23,379 bases of DNA from Gracilaria caudata. Taxonomy: Eukaryota > Rhodophyta > Florideophyceae > Gracilariales > Gracilariaceae. A program made the position numbers and the translations under genes. Under the pieces are notes generated by a model. That model saw only the letters and a program-made list of their open reading frames with translations. It did not search any database and was not told the DNA's origin. The DNA lies in the NCBI GenBank assembly GCA_030374735.1, contig JASCIV010000348.1, positions 1 to 23,379 of the forward strand, read 5' to 3'. Shown here piece after piece: positions 10,093-19,596 of this stretch (position 1 is the first letter of the stretch; every line of letters begins with the position of its first letter).

Positions 10093-10118
10093 GCCCTGGC
10101 TCACCGCCCTGGCTCACC
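10093..10118. repeat. Perfect 13-bp tandem duplication
   Basis: GCCCTGGCTCACC occurs twice in a row, about 150 bases upstream of the vWFA gene B start. It follows a short CCG run. No regulatory meaning can be assigned. Confidence 0.7.
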
Positions 10119-10271
10119 TTGCTTGCCGTCGCCTCCAGCCCAGCCGTGCAACCAACCGTAGGTGCCCCCGTGGTGCAGTGCATCACACTATGTACTAACC
10201 TCTGAACCGAGTCTCTCTCAGCGTTTGCAACTTCGTCGCGCTCGTACAGAGTTGTGAATCGAATCTCAAGT

Positions 10272-11021
10272 ATGTCTTCGTTAATCTCCTTCATCTCGCT
10301 CCTCTCAGTGTTTGTGCTCGGCTGTTGCTCGTCTGCAACACCCGTTCGAGATCCCACCCTTCCCCCGTGGCCCGAGATCCTACGAACTCGCACCGAGGCT
10401 CTTCTTGAACAGAACCTGGTGGCACAGGATCTGGGTGCTGATCTCGTGCTCAAGATCCAGCAGAACGTCGTTCGCAACGGAAGATGTGATCGCAGAGTAT
10501 GTTTCGCGCTGGACGGCAGCGCGTCAGTGCCGCCCAATGCGTTCGAATTCCAGAAGGATCTGGTGCAAATACTGGCCTCATTCGCCGGACTCGACGATGA
10601 AGCAGAGTTCTCAGCGGTTCAATACGGGCTTGCGAACCGCGATATCTCGCTGGAGACATCGAATATCACCGAGTTTCTGACGCGTGTGGAAGGGGCTACT
10701 CAGGCGAATGCGAGTCGCACGTTTATTGGCGCTGGAATTGGAAGCTGTCTTCGCCGAATTCGACGTGGATCGAATCAAACTGCGGAGGGAACGGTGTTTG
10801 TGTTGGGAGATGGGCGTGCTAACTTCGGACTGGAGTTCCTGGATGAGGTTCTGGCGGAGGTGCAGGAAGAAAAGCTTGTTGCGGTGGGCTTCGGAAGCTT
10901 TGATAGGGAGTTGTTGGAGAAGATTGGCGGAGGCGAAGAGAACGTGTTCTTGCTGGGCACGTACTCCAACTTTGAGATGATTGTGTACTCCTTATTGCTC
11001 AACATGTGTACATTTCATTGA
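10272..11021 (+). CDS. Secreted vWFA-domain protein B (diverged, MIDAS intact)
   Basis: The ATG at 10272 is the first in frame; six residues of open frame precede it but begin with GTG. It opens a signal peptide (MSSLISFISLLSVFVLGCC). The 249-residue product is one vWFA domain: RRVCFALDGSASVP (MIDAS Asp81/Ser83/Ser85), SRTFIGAGIGSC (Thr150) and FVLGDGRAN (Asp180). All five metal-site residues are present. Cys72, Cys77, Cys159 and Cys246 occupy the same places as in proteins A and C. NIT, NAS and NQT are possible N-glycosylation sites. The C-terminal VDQW...ADVCG block of A and C is replaced by GTYSNFEMIVYSLLLNMC, so B is the most diverged of the three. A secreted adhesion or matrix role is inferred; the ligand is unknown. 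Confidence 0.8.
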   Translation: MSSLISFISLLSVFVLGCCSSATPVRDPTLPPWPEILRTRTEALLEQNLVAQDLGADLVLKIQQNVVRNGRCDRRVCFALDGSASVPPNAFEFQKDLVQILASFAGLDDEAEFSAVQYGLANRDISLETSNITEFLTRVEGATQANASRTFIGAGIGSCLRRIRRGSNQTAEGTVFVLGDGRANFGLEFLDEVLAEVQEEKLVAVGFGSFDRELLEKIGGGEENVFLLGTYSNFEMIVYSLLLNMCTFH

Positions 11022-12298
11022 AGAATGGTGTTTTGGAAATGCCTCCGCGCCCGTGGCGTAGTATAGAAAGTATAAGCTGATTTGACTGCTCTCCTGCCAG
11101 TAATATTGCTGAAGTCTACATGATGTCTTGTTTAGAATGCGGTGCTGCCTCGGAATACTCGATATCGCGTCGTATATATTAAACCGACGAGTTGAAGCAG
11201 CAACAGGTCGCTCGTAATCGACATCTAATGTTACATCTCACATCTGTTGAACAATAGCTGTCATGAGGTAGCGTTCCTCTTTAGTCGTGTACGTGCATGA
11301 TGACGAGAAAGAAACATCGCTTGAGCTTGAGCACAAATTGTTGGCCTTTCCCCCAGACACGCGTCGACATGTTTTCGCTGTCTTTTCAAAAAGTTTGTGA
11401 AAGGCGCAAACGTTGCCGCCAGCAATGTAGTTTTTGAGAGAGACAGTGACGATGCTGACATGGCCGTCTTTCCCCCGTGTCCGCGAGGAGGATTACCCCG
11501 ATCGACAAGTACCTCATACCAAGGAGGTTGGACGTATCCCCTAGGGCCAGCGTGGGTCTTCACTTCCATTATTGCCGGAGCTATAGCCATGCATCATCCT
11601 TTAATTCGGCAGGTGCTCGGCGATGTGCCAATCGGTGTATGATTTTGTAGTATCTCTGTGTTTACTTTCAAAGGAGGCGTTCATAACGCATTGTGCCGGT
11701 ACCTGAATTTCGTTTGGCCGGAGGGACACGGGGCTGAGGTGCATTGCTGAAGTATCGATCACTGGAACACGTTCCTTTCACTTCCATGACGCTTCCACTT
11801 GTCCATGAACATCACCTCAGTTCACTTAATCTGATCGTCATCTCGAATGCCGAGCATCATTTTCAAAACGCGTTGGCTTTCCCCCGGCTCAAATTCAACA
11901 AGGAGATACCAACCCCGAAACGTCTACAACGCTTGGAAAGCTTGTGTACAACAAATTCATGATCTTCAGGAGCATCCTAAAGCTAAAGCTACTGTTGTTG
12001 ACGCTTGCAGATACTAGCACATCCCCGTAGGATTGGAAACCTCTTCAACAACAATGATACACGATTCTCGAGAGACGTGCACGTCCAATACTCGTGTTTT
12101 ATATTGCTTTGTCGCTTGTTGCCTTCAATGACCTTTCTTTTTGTCTTGTCTCGCTGTCATAGTAAAGCCACATCTCAATATTAAACGCGGTTCGCGCTTT
12201 ACTCCGGTCGCTCTCGTGATTCGAGCAGTGTCATTCCTTGGCAGAGTTCATTTTCCGCACTCGCTCTTCTCACTAACCCGTTCACCAAACCGTGCACA
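11022..12298. other. Gap between vWFA genes B and C
   Basis: This is mostly the trailer of gene B and the leader of gene C. A plus-strand open frame ending at 11642 has its first ATG near 11460 and includes YPLGPAWVFTSIIAGAIA, a possible membrane segment. It lacks upstream support and was not called. A TATA-like TATTAAA lies at 12179-12185, about 115 bases before the gene C start, a spacing similar to that of gene A. Confidence 0.4.
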
Positions 12299-13114
12299 AT
12301 GAAAAGCTTGACGATTCTGAGTATTCTTTTGCTTGCCGTTTGGGTGCGTGCTCAATTTGTACCACCTACGATTCCCGTCAGTCTTCCTTTCGGAGTGGGA
12401 GATGTACCGCTGTCAATTAGCAGCCCTCGTATTGAAGCTCGAATTGAGGATGCAAAGGCGCGCATTGAGTCAATTCGATCACCATTGGTGGCTCGACCGG
12501 AAGGCGCCAGGGCATTGGCATTAGCATTCGGCGAAGTGGCTGAAGGTGGATGCGACCCCAACGTGTGTTTCGCTATAGATGGAAGTGCTCTCATTGACGA
12601 AGAGAGTTTCCAGCTGCAAAAGGATTTTGTGAAACTTGTGGCCGGAGTGATTTCTCTCGACGAGCAGTCGCAGTTTGCCGCTTTGCAATACGGACTCACA
12701 AACTCCATCATCAGCCATCTGACCGCCGATGCCAACGACTTTTTACTCAAGGTTGACGCCGCCGTGCAGATTGGAGCGAGCAAAACGTTTGTGGCTCGTG
12801 GTATCTGGGGCTGCCTTTTGCAACTGCTTCGCACACCATTTGAAGCGAACCATATCGTGCTGCTCGGCGATGGGGCCGATAATGATCTGACGCGTCTCAC
12901 CGCTTTCGGAAGTTCTGCGGTTGCTAATCAGTTCCTGCGCAACTCGAACAACCAGATATCGGCCGTGGCGGTTGGATTCGATGACACGTCTGGTCTGGAA
13001 AGGATTGTGGGAAGCGCTGATCGCGTGTTCACTGTTGACCAGTGGCTGGATGTGGTGGACGTAACGGCGGAGCTCGTGGCAGATGTATGCGGCATTGACG
13101 CGATTGAGTTTTAA
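12299..13114 (+). CDS. Secreted vWFA-domain protein C (MIDAS serine lost)
   Basis: The ATG at 12299 starts a clear signal peptide (MKSLTILSILLLAVWVRA). A longer linker follows before a vWFA domain; the product has 271 residues. The metal site reads NVCFAIDGSALID: Asp94 and Ser96 are kept, but the second serine of DxSxS is Leu98. Thr163 (SKTFVARGI) and Asp191 (LLGDGADND) are kept. Cys85, Cys90, Cys172 and Cys264 match proteins A and B. The core is very close to protein A (QLQKDFVKLVAGVISLD; TVDQWLDVV; LVADVCGIDAIEF), so A and C are the nearest sisters even though they lie on opposite strands with B between them. The altered MIDAS suggests weakened or lost metal-dependent binding. The frame is intact, so this is not a pseudogene. 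The role is presumed extracellular. Confidence 0.85.
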   Translation: MKSLTILSILLLAVWVRAQFVPPTIPVSLPFGVGDVPLSISSPRIEARIEDAKARIESIRSPLVARPEGARALALAFGEVAEGGCDPNVCFAIDGSALIDEESFQLQKDFVKLVAGVISLDEQSQFAALQYGLTNSIISHLTADANDFLLKVDAAVQIGASKTFVARGIWGCLLQLLRTPFEANHIVLLGDGADNDLTRLTAFGSSAVANQFLRNSNNQISAVAVGFDDTSGLERIVGSADRVFTVDQWLDVVDVTAELVADVCGIDAIEF

Positions 13115-13644
13115 GGGGAACATTTGGGCGGACAGACACAGAAGATTGTATAGGTTTCTTAAGATGTAATTAAACTTTGCGTGATTTAACTGCTTTCCCT
13201 GAATCCGGCCGCTCGCACGAGGAGGATTTCGGAAGCTTTTGTACTGCTTGGCGTGGCACTTGAGTAGAGAGTACTGTAGCTTATGATCAATGTGATGGAC
13301 CATCTAAAGCTGGCGTTATGTTAAGCAACACGCATATGCGCCGTCGTGGATGATGCTGCTCACCAATGCAATGGTTGGGACATCTATAGGTCTTGTGTTT
13401 CAGAAAATTGGGCCAATTCTCACGACCTTCGTACTACGAAGTTCGTAGTCGTCGACTCTTGAAATGAGATGTGGCATCTGAAACGTTTGCGTCGTGGACA
13501 GCGTTATCGGCTGTGCAGCTGTGGCGGGTGGCGGCTGTACACGCGCATGCACGTGCGTTTGGTATCTACAAACAAGCCGCCGGCATCCAGCCGATCTGCC
13601 GGCGACAGCCGCAGAAAGTGTCGCCCGCCTCGCCTGGTCGCAAC
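13115..13644. other. Gap between vWFA gene C and the RNase H gene
   Basis: This is the 3' trailer of gene C and the leader of the RNase H gene. A small palindrome, CGTACTACGAAGTTCGTAGTCG, lies near 13430-13451. The RNase H frame is open back to a TGA at 13465-13467 but has no ATG in that part. No other gene is seen. Confidence 0.45.
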
Positions 13645-14649
13645 ATGATGCCATCAACCGCGCGCTTCCCCACGCACGGCCCGTCCGCGTCCGTGACGCT
13701 GCACTTCGACGGCAGCGTCTCCGCCAACCACAGCTGCGCCAGCGCCGCCGTAGCGCACATCACGCACGACGACGGCAGCACGCACACGCTCTCCACGGGC
13801 TGTCCTCTGGGCTCCGTCAGCAGCAACGAAGCCGAGTACATCGCGCTCATTCACGGCCTCCGCTCCCTTCTCGCGTACCTGCATCTGAAACGCATTCGCT
13901 ACTCCTTCGTCACTCTGCGCATTCGCGGCGATAGTGAGCTCGTCATCAACCAACTCAACGGCAAGTACCGTGTGCAAGCGCCCAATCTGCAGCCGCTGTT
14001 CGCGCTGGCCAGAAGCCTGGCCGACTGTTTTCTCAACGTGAGCTGTGTGCATTGTCCGCGCTCACAGAACGAGCGCGCCGATCGACTGGCAAACACCATC
14101 CGAACAAAGCCGAGTCCGTCGTGCGCCAGGGCGGTGTACTACCCAAGTCTGAGCTTCGCGTTACCCGTCAGCATTCTGGGCCACCAAACGCTGGCGTCCA
14201 CCGACGTGCTCACGTCCGGAAATGACCCCAACAACTACATCGACGCGCGCTTTCTGCGCTCGCTACCAAAGGGAAAGGCGCTGTACCTCAACATGCGTTC
14301 GGTGTTGCCTCTGTCGCTGCTTGTGGCCAAGACCAACATGACCATTCTGGGCGCGGTCAGTGTGAGCATGCGCGTGCAGTGGGTGAATGCGGAGCCCGAC
14401 TCGAGCACGGTGGAGTTTCTGGTGGTGCATAGTTTGCCCGTGCCTGTGCATGTTTCGACGCACCATCCGCGCGTGCCGCAGTGCCCGCCCGCTGGCATTC
14501 GGTCTTCCGATTATCCGTCGTTTGAGGCGGAAAGCTTTCCGCAACGGTTTGGCGAGCATGAGTATTGGCACTCGAACACCATTTTCATTGGGTCGGCGCT
14601 GGTGAGCGGACCTGCTTCAGACGACGAAGACTACCAACTTGATGGTTAG
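13645..14649 (+). CDS. RNase HI-fold protein with unknown C-terminal half
   Basis: The start is the first in-frame ATG (13645, followed at once by a second ATG). The frame is open for 58 codons upstream without one, so an upstream exon is possible. The 334-residue protein begins with an RNase HI domain of about 150 residues carrying all four catalytic acids: LHFDGSVS (Asp22), SNEAEYIALIHGL (Glu64), RGDSELVINQL (Asp96) and ERADRLAN (Asp146). Such enzymes cut the RNA strand of RNA-DNA hybrids. Residues 155-334 are beta-rich and ended by an acidic tail (SDDEDYQLDG); no family was recognised for them. There is no reverse transcriptase nearby, so this looks like a stand-alone or domesticated cellular gene rather than part of a retroelement. 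No targeting peptide is evident. Confidence 0.8.
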   Translation: MMPSTARFPTHGPSASVTLHFDGSVSANHSCASAAVAHITHDDGSTHTLSTGCPLGSVSSNEAEYIALIHGLRSLLAYLHLKRIRYSFVTLRIRGDSELVINQLNGKYRVQAPNLQPLFALARSLADCFLNVSCVHCPRSQNERADRLANTIRTKPSPSCARAVYYPSLSFALPVSILGHQTLASTDVLTSGNDPNNYIDARFLRSLPKGKALYLNMRSVLPLSLLVAKTNMTILGAVSVSMRVQWVNAEPDSSTVEFLVVHSLPVPVHVSTHHPRVPQCPPAGIRSSDYPSFEAESFPQRFGEHEYWHSNTIFIGSALVSGPASDDEDYQLDG

Positions 14650-15871
14650 GGAAGCGGAGTTGGAAAGGTTACGCGGTGGTCACACAGCATGTGACTGATC
14701 GCATGGGTGCCAATAGCACTAAGCTTGGTGGATGTAAAGTTATGCCCTTTGTAGATGTGTTCGTTTTGGAGGCATGGTCGATTGCTAGGGCTAGGAGTGA
14801 TCGATACCCGTTATCGCACGAGGCTTTGTTATCACACTCCACGCGTGTGAGAAGCATCATGAGCCTCCATCATGATGTATTCGATAACTTGGACCTTCAA
14901 CCGAGTTGTTCGTTCCGACAAGCTTTCTGCAGATCTTTTGGCAAGCCTGTGCTGGATTCTTTTCTGTGCTCATGCCGGTTGGGACGTGAACGGAGGGACG
15001 CCAGTCTGTTTCAGACTATGATACAAGCCGCGTGACGTGGCTGTGGGAGCGCGGGCCAACGAACGGCGCTCGACGACGCTGCCCGCCGCCGTGGGAAACG
15101 GACACGTGGCAGTGGTGGCACGCGCGAACTGCAGTTTGGGCGACGAGCCGCTTCACCGTTCACCACGCGCCCGAAGTCGAACAAACCAGTGCGGACCACA
15201 ACGACGAGACGCGCGCTGTCGCGGCGGCAGCGCGGGCCGCCACACAGATGCGCGCCGCCCATGCCGCCAGAGATCGCGTCGCTGCACTGCACGTATCGCG
15301 CTCGTAATGCCCCACCCTTCCGCTTCCGCGCCGCCAATTGTCCGCCGCGCTCATCTTTCTCGTGTTCAACATTCTCAGCACGTCGCGTCACGCACCATCA
15401 GGTATGCCATGTGCAATGAAGGCAACGCTCGCATGTTCATGGGCGTGGTACAGGTTTAGTTCTCACCTCGCGGCACAGACCCGCCACGGCGGTTCGTGTC
15501 CACGTGCCTTCTCACCGACGCCTGCCGTCAAAGCGCCACCGTCGCTCCAGCCGACACAAGCCGTCGAAAGCCGCGCAACCTCACTCATCGTTGGCCAGGC
15601 ACGGCATACCATGCACTACGCTTCGCCCTCGCTCTTCGCTTCCCTGGCCCGCTCGCGTTTCGTTCTTCGCGTGGTCCTTCTCCAAAACCTCTGCGCGCCA
15701 TGCACTCATCCGCTTCATGCTGAACTTTGTACGTGATCATCGCGCCTTCCCTCTCGATTTGCATCATACGCATCAATGGTAGCGTTGGCACGCTGCTCAC
15801 CTTTTGCGCGCCAGCTGCAATACGGAGCTGTTGGTTGTAGGGCGGTTATTGCGTTGCCTCGTGTTGTGTAG

Positions 15872-16306
15872 CGCTTGGGGATTCTGCATGATGTTATTCG
15901 ACGCCGATCAGACAACACCGACGCTCAGTGTCTCAAGGGAGAAGCGCTACCATTCTTCTCGCACTTGCGGGCGAAAATGGTGTTCTTGTCGTACGGTCGT
16001 GCTCCGTACAAAAGTGCCGCAGCGAAGAAGGATGAGTTTGCTCCATTGTTGTTGTGCATCGCGCACGGCATCGCGAGTTTTGCAGAATACATGGCTGCTG
16101 AGCGCTGTTATGTGGCGCAGCAGCATCTTTGTAGCGGCGGAATTGTTCATCGGCTGAGAGCACGACGCGGCGTATTGAGCGGTGCGTTCATCACAGACCG
16201 ACACGAGTGCACGTGCGAGCAAACTCGCGCACGCCGTTGCTCGCACGCGCGACGGCGGCGGGGCGGTAGTTTGGCGCGGCGGCAGTTTGGCGCGCCCCCA
16301 CTGTAG
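15872..16306 (+). CDS. Possible exon of an unrecognised gene
   Basis: The frame follows a TAG at 15869-15871 that could be a splice acceptor, and is open for 144 codons to TAG at 16304-16306. Its sequence (LRAKMVFLSYGRAPYKS, KKDEFAPLLLCIAHGIASF, AEYMAAERCYV) has the mixed hydrophobic and charged texture of a real folded protein in its first two thirds. It then becomes Arg/Cys-rich and chance-like. The first ATG is only at 15977. No family was recognised. If it is an exon, the coding part probably ends before the Arg-rich tail near 16200. The frame may also be chance. Confidence 0.25.
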   Translation, partial: RLGILHDVIRRRSDNTDAQCLKGEALPFFSHLRAKMVFLSYGRAPYKSAAAKKDEFAPLLLCIAHGIASFAEYMAAERCYVAQQHLCSGGIVHRLRARRGVLSGAFITDRHECTCEQTRARRCSHARRRRGGSLARRQFGAPPL

Positions 16307-16466
16307 CAGCTCGTCGGCTGCTGCGATGCGCAGCACATGAGCTGTGTCACGTGTTCCACGTATGCCACGAGCCGCAGCGTGTGCTCGAAGAATAGATCAA
16401 ATTTGAAGCTCGTGATCTACTTTCTTTTCGAAACGTCGTTCTCAAAACGATTCACCGTGTGACCCG

Positions 16467-16526
16467 CTGTAATGCCAGCGTCTTTGACACGCCAGCATTA
16501 CAGTATCTGGCGTTATTAGATAACGC
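16467..16526. repeat. Pair of adjacent hairpins
   Basis: CTGTAATGC (16467-16475) pairs perfectly with GCATTACAG (16495-16503), and the stem extends inward with two mismatches (GCGT with ACGC). It is followed directly by GCGTTAT (16510-16516) with ATAACGC (16520-16526), loop TAG. This may be a terminator or mobile-element relic; no assignment is possible. Confidence 0.65.
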
Positions 16527-17243
16527 TGTCGCTACAGTCGCAGCAGCGAGAGAGAATATTATTACAAGGGTAGCGGATTTGGCCCATTCGCGTACTCGAG
16601 GCGAGCCAAATTCATTTCAACCACCCTTTTTTTATCTGTAAGGAATAGCGTGGTGTACTGAAAAACGGCCAGACAACACGCAAGTGCCACTTGAATGAAC
16701 AAGTCTCTCCAGAGATGATTTCACAGCGGTCTTAGCGAAAAAGTCGGCGAGCCTGGTCACCACACAATGTCATGGTGCTGGCGCGATGCAGCCCGTCCAT
16801 GCCGTGCCCAGCTTTCAGCAATCAGTTCGGATCTGTGACATTATTACGAAGGGTAAAACCTAGCGGACAAGCGCGCGCACGCTGTTGCAACTTCCGCGCG
16901 TGAAGGAGGCTCAACACAAGCATGGCCTCCTTAGGGTTGACACGTGAATTAATCGTTGGTGGCACAGTGCTCGAAGTCCGATCCTCATGACGCTCGCGAC
17001 TCGCGCGCGAATGCGCCTCCCCCGTCGGCGCGCCAGCCTGGCGCTGCCCAATCACAACGCGACAAGAACCACAGAGCTCCGTGCCAGCAGTGCATTACCA
17101 CGTGCCACCAACTCGCGTGGCACCCACCAAACTGTGCACAGCTGCATGAATCCTGTAAGCGCACCCCAGCGCCCTATAACACGCCATCTACCCCATCGTT
17201 AGCACGCCCCGCCCCCGCCCACCAACGGCCAGCTTTGCCCGCA

Positions 17244-19251
17244 ATGGCCGCCAACATCTCGTCATTCCCGCTTCTGCTGGTGCTCGTCACTCTGCTCTCC
17301 ATCGCGCTCGCCAAGCCATGCAAGCACCCCGTCTCGTTCGCCAAACCATTCCGAACCAACATCCCGCCTCTCCAGCTCATCACCTCCGCGCAGTCATGTC
17401 TCAGCGACGTGGAATGCCCGCCCGATCGCTACTGCAAGGCCCCGGCCTCCACGCAGAACGATTTCTTCTTCGGAACCGGCGCGTTGGAGGCTTCCACCTG
17501 CGTGCCGCGACTGCCCGAGGGCTCCAACTGCACGCAGGTGGGCGTCTTCGAGTGTGAGGACGGCACCTTCTGCGGCTTTCTCGACGATTTCAACACGTCT
17601 CCGATAACCTGTCTTCGCCAATTGCCCTCTGGTGCCAGCTGCGCTCTTTCTTCCACCGACCCCTGTCAGAGAGATCTCGTGTGTGAGCTCGAGCCCACGT
17701 GCCGTCCGTTCACTTTTGGATTCGGCGGTGACTTTTGCCAATTTGATCGTCACTGTCAACAGCAACAGGGTTTCTACTGTCGTTCCAACTTCAATCAATG
17801 CACTGCAAAGAGACCGCCCGGAGGAGTATGCGAACTCGAACCGGAGAACTTCGAATGCGAAGGCTTCTGCGTCAGCTCCGGCAGCTTTGGAGAGAAGCCA
17901 GGCATATGTCAACGCCTACAGCGCGCTGGTGAGAAGTGTAGCGATGACAGACAGTGCCAGACCGTACTCTTTCCGTTCCGAACATCTCGCACCGTCGATC
18001 TTCTGTGTAACCGACCTACCGATGCTGTTGGTACCTGTGTCCTCGAGACCGATCTCATCCGCGAGTTGGGAGCACCCTGTGATCCTACAAACGATACGTG
18101 CGATGCTCGAAGAGGACTGAGCTGTGCTCGCAAGGGCTTGCAGTTCAAGTGCGTTCAACGTGCGAGCGCGCCTGATAACTTCCAACATTTCTGCACGCCC
18201 AACTCTCCACTGAGCAGCTGTCCGCCTGACAATTTCGGCAATCTTCGCGAATGTCGTCGCGCGTTGAACAGCGACAAACAGTTTGAGGGAGTGTTCGCGT
18301 GCAGAATCAGACGACAGGTCGTGCCGCTTGGCAATCCTTGCAACAATGATGAGTTTGCTGTGTGTTCGCCGGGCGCGGTTTGTACGGAAGCGCCGGGAGT
18401 GGAGCGACCGACTGGTCGTTTTCCGCCGCCGCCGTTGCGCACGTGCATGAAGGTTGTGCCAGTTGGTGCTCCCTGTTCAGATCAGTTCCGTTTCAAGTGT
18501 GACGATGGATCCTTCTGTGTGAATGGTACTTGTCAACCATCGGAAACGCCCCCAACTGTTCCCATTGAGTTTGTCTCAGTCAATGGAGACTGTTCTGAAT
18601 TATCCTGTCCACCGGGCACAGAATGCTCTGCGGATTCCGATATACCTGAAAGTATTAAGTTCTGTAGGCTTCCGGCGATGGAAACGGGTTTGTGGAAACC
18701 ATGCTTCCAATCTGCCCAATTTCGACTCGTAAGTTTCCCTGCGTTTTCTCTTTCACCAATCTCATGCCCATTTTACTGACAATATGTAATTGCGAGCAAT
18801 GATCATACAGGAGTGTAAGAATGATCTGCAATGTTCCCGGAACTTTCTAGGTCAAGGTGTACGAGTGTGCCGGCCGAAGAGAGGAATAGGCGGTCTATGT
18901 GAAAACGATGAGTCATGTATTGGAGAGCTGCAGTGTGATCCATCTTCTGGAGGCGAATCTGGCGGAAGACGATGCTTTGACCCCTCCCTCTCGCTCAATC
19001 TCGGAGACGCTTGCAACCCATATCCTGCCCCAGAAGAACCACGATGCGTGGCCCAAGTCGAAAGGGATCCAAGTTTTCAGTACATCACAAACATTTTCCC
19101 TCTTGCATGTCTGCCCAATAACGGTACTAACATATGCCAGAGGGCCGTAGGTCTGTTCCAGCAGTGTTCGATGGAAGAAAACATTGCGTGTCAAACAGCT
19201 GATTTAGTCTGCAGCGAGTTCAATGTCTGTGTGCCGGCGTCTCAAGTCTAG
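17244..19251 (+). CDS. Secreted modular cysteine-rich protein, two exons
   Basis: The ATG at 17244 opens a signal peptide (MAANISSFPLLLVLVTLLS...ALA). The open frame upstream is Arg/Pro-rich and not signal-like. Exons are 17244-18728 and 18811-19251, giving 641 residues. The mature chain is about 15 tandem modules of four cysteines, typically C-x(5-10)-C-x5-C-x(4-20)-C. They are joined by short linkers that often end in G-x-x-C, such as LPEGSNC, LPSGASC, RAGEKC, LGAPC and IGGLC. Example modules are CALSSTDPCQRDLVC and CSDQFRFKCDDGSFC. They resemble the EB or Dickkopf-N style of extracellular cysteine-rich module, but no exact family is claimed. The intron falls inside a module, and splicing restores its spacing. 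The protein is probably a disulfide-rich matrix or surface protein. The same modules occur in the gene at 20566-21150. Confidence 0.8.
18729..18810 (+). other. GT-AG intron, 82 bases, phase 0
   Basis: The donor GTAAGT begins at 18729 and the acceptor is CATACAG ending at 18810. A good branch-point sequence, TTTACTGAC, lies at 18772-18780, about 30 bases before the acceptor. Without splicing the frame stops at 18777-18779. Splicing joins CFQSAQFRL to ECKNDLQC, which recreates a C-x9-C-x5-C-x11-C module like its neighbours. Confidence 0.8.
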
Positions 19252-19596
19252 CCCCACGAACTTCTGTCCCGTGATTGGAATCTGAGCAAAATTCTAGAAC
19301 AATGGAGCAGAACAGCGACATAATTTATCCCGGGCGAGCTCGAACTGCTTTGGTAGTTCAAATAGCCCCATTGTTGAGCTTATTCATGTTGTCAAGACAT
19401 AAAGCAATATATGAGCGTGTTTGTTTAGTAAATGAGCAGTTGACGTTGTCATTTAATGATAAGCAGCTCTTCCTACATCATTTGACATGGCGAAATTCTT
19501 CAAGGTCCAAGGAAATGGTTCTCCCTGCGCCAAGTGATAATAATAAGTGGCTCTTTCAACACTGATTGGTGCTCTTAAAATATCTCAACCCCAAGA
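19252..19596. other. Gap between convergent genes
   Basis: The 345 bases between the stop of the cysteine-rich gene on the plus strand and the end of the interrupted minus-strand gene hold their trailers. The sequence is AT-rich near 19400-19460. No gene or structured repeat is seen. Confidence 0.5.

Larger units (their letters stand above)
8240..10271. other. Gene-poor gap between divergent vWFA genes A and B
   Basis: This stretch holds the promoters of the divergent vWFA genes. A minus-strand open frame at 8387-8704 reads as beta-rich (VVAVVSVSVQIP, LHLAILYFGNISISRIRL), but it has no ATG until well inside and no signal peptide. It could be an exon or chance. A fold-back element sits at 9672-9850. 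Nothing else is supportable. Confidence 0.45.
14650..17243. other. Unresolved region, probably with uncalled exons
   Basis: No single open frame spans this GC-rich stretch. Several short frames look coding-like: 15338-15400 (SAALIFLVFNILSTSRH, a possible membrane segment, followed by GTATGC, a fair splice donor), 15490-15720, and the frame at 15872-16306 listed separately. A GTACGT donor-like site lies near 15730. The pieces may be exons of one plus-strand gene with several introns, but joints cannot be fixed by eye. The stretch 14650-15000 shows nothing assignable, nor does 16530-17243 apart from the leader of the next gene. Confidence 0.35.

Noticed and set aside
13471..13644. N-terminal extension of the RNase H protein starting at GTG
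   Set aside because: GTG starts are not expected in a eukaryotic nuclear gene, and the sequence has no domain character. An unseen upstream exon remains possible.
16956..17243. 96-codon N-terminal extension of the large cysteine-rich protein
   Set aside because: It is Arg/Pro-rich and not conserved in style, and it would place the signal peptide inside the protein.
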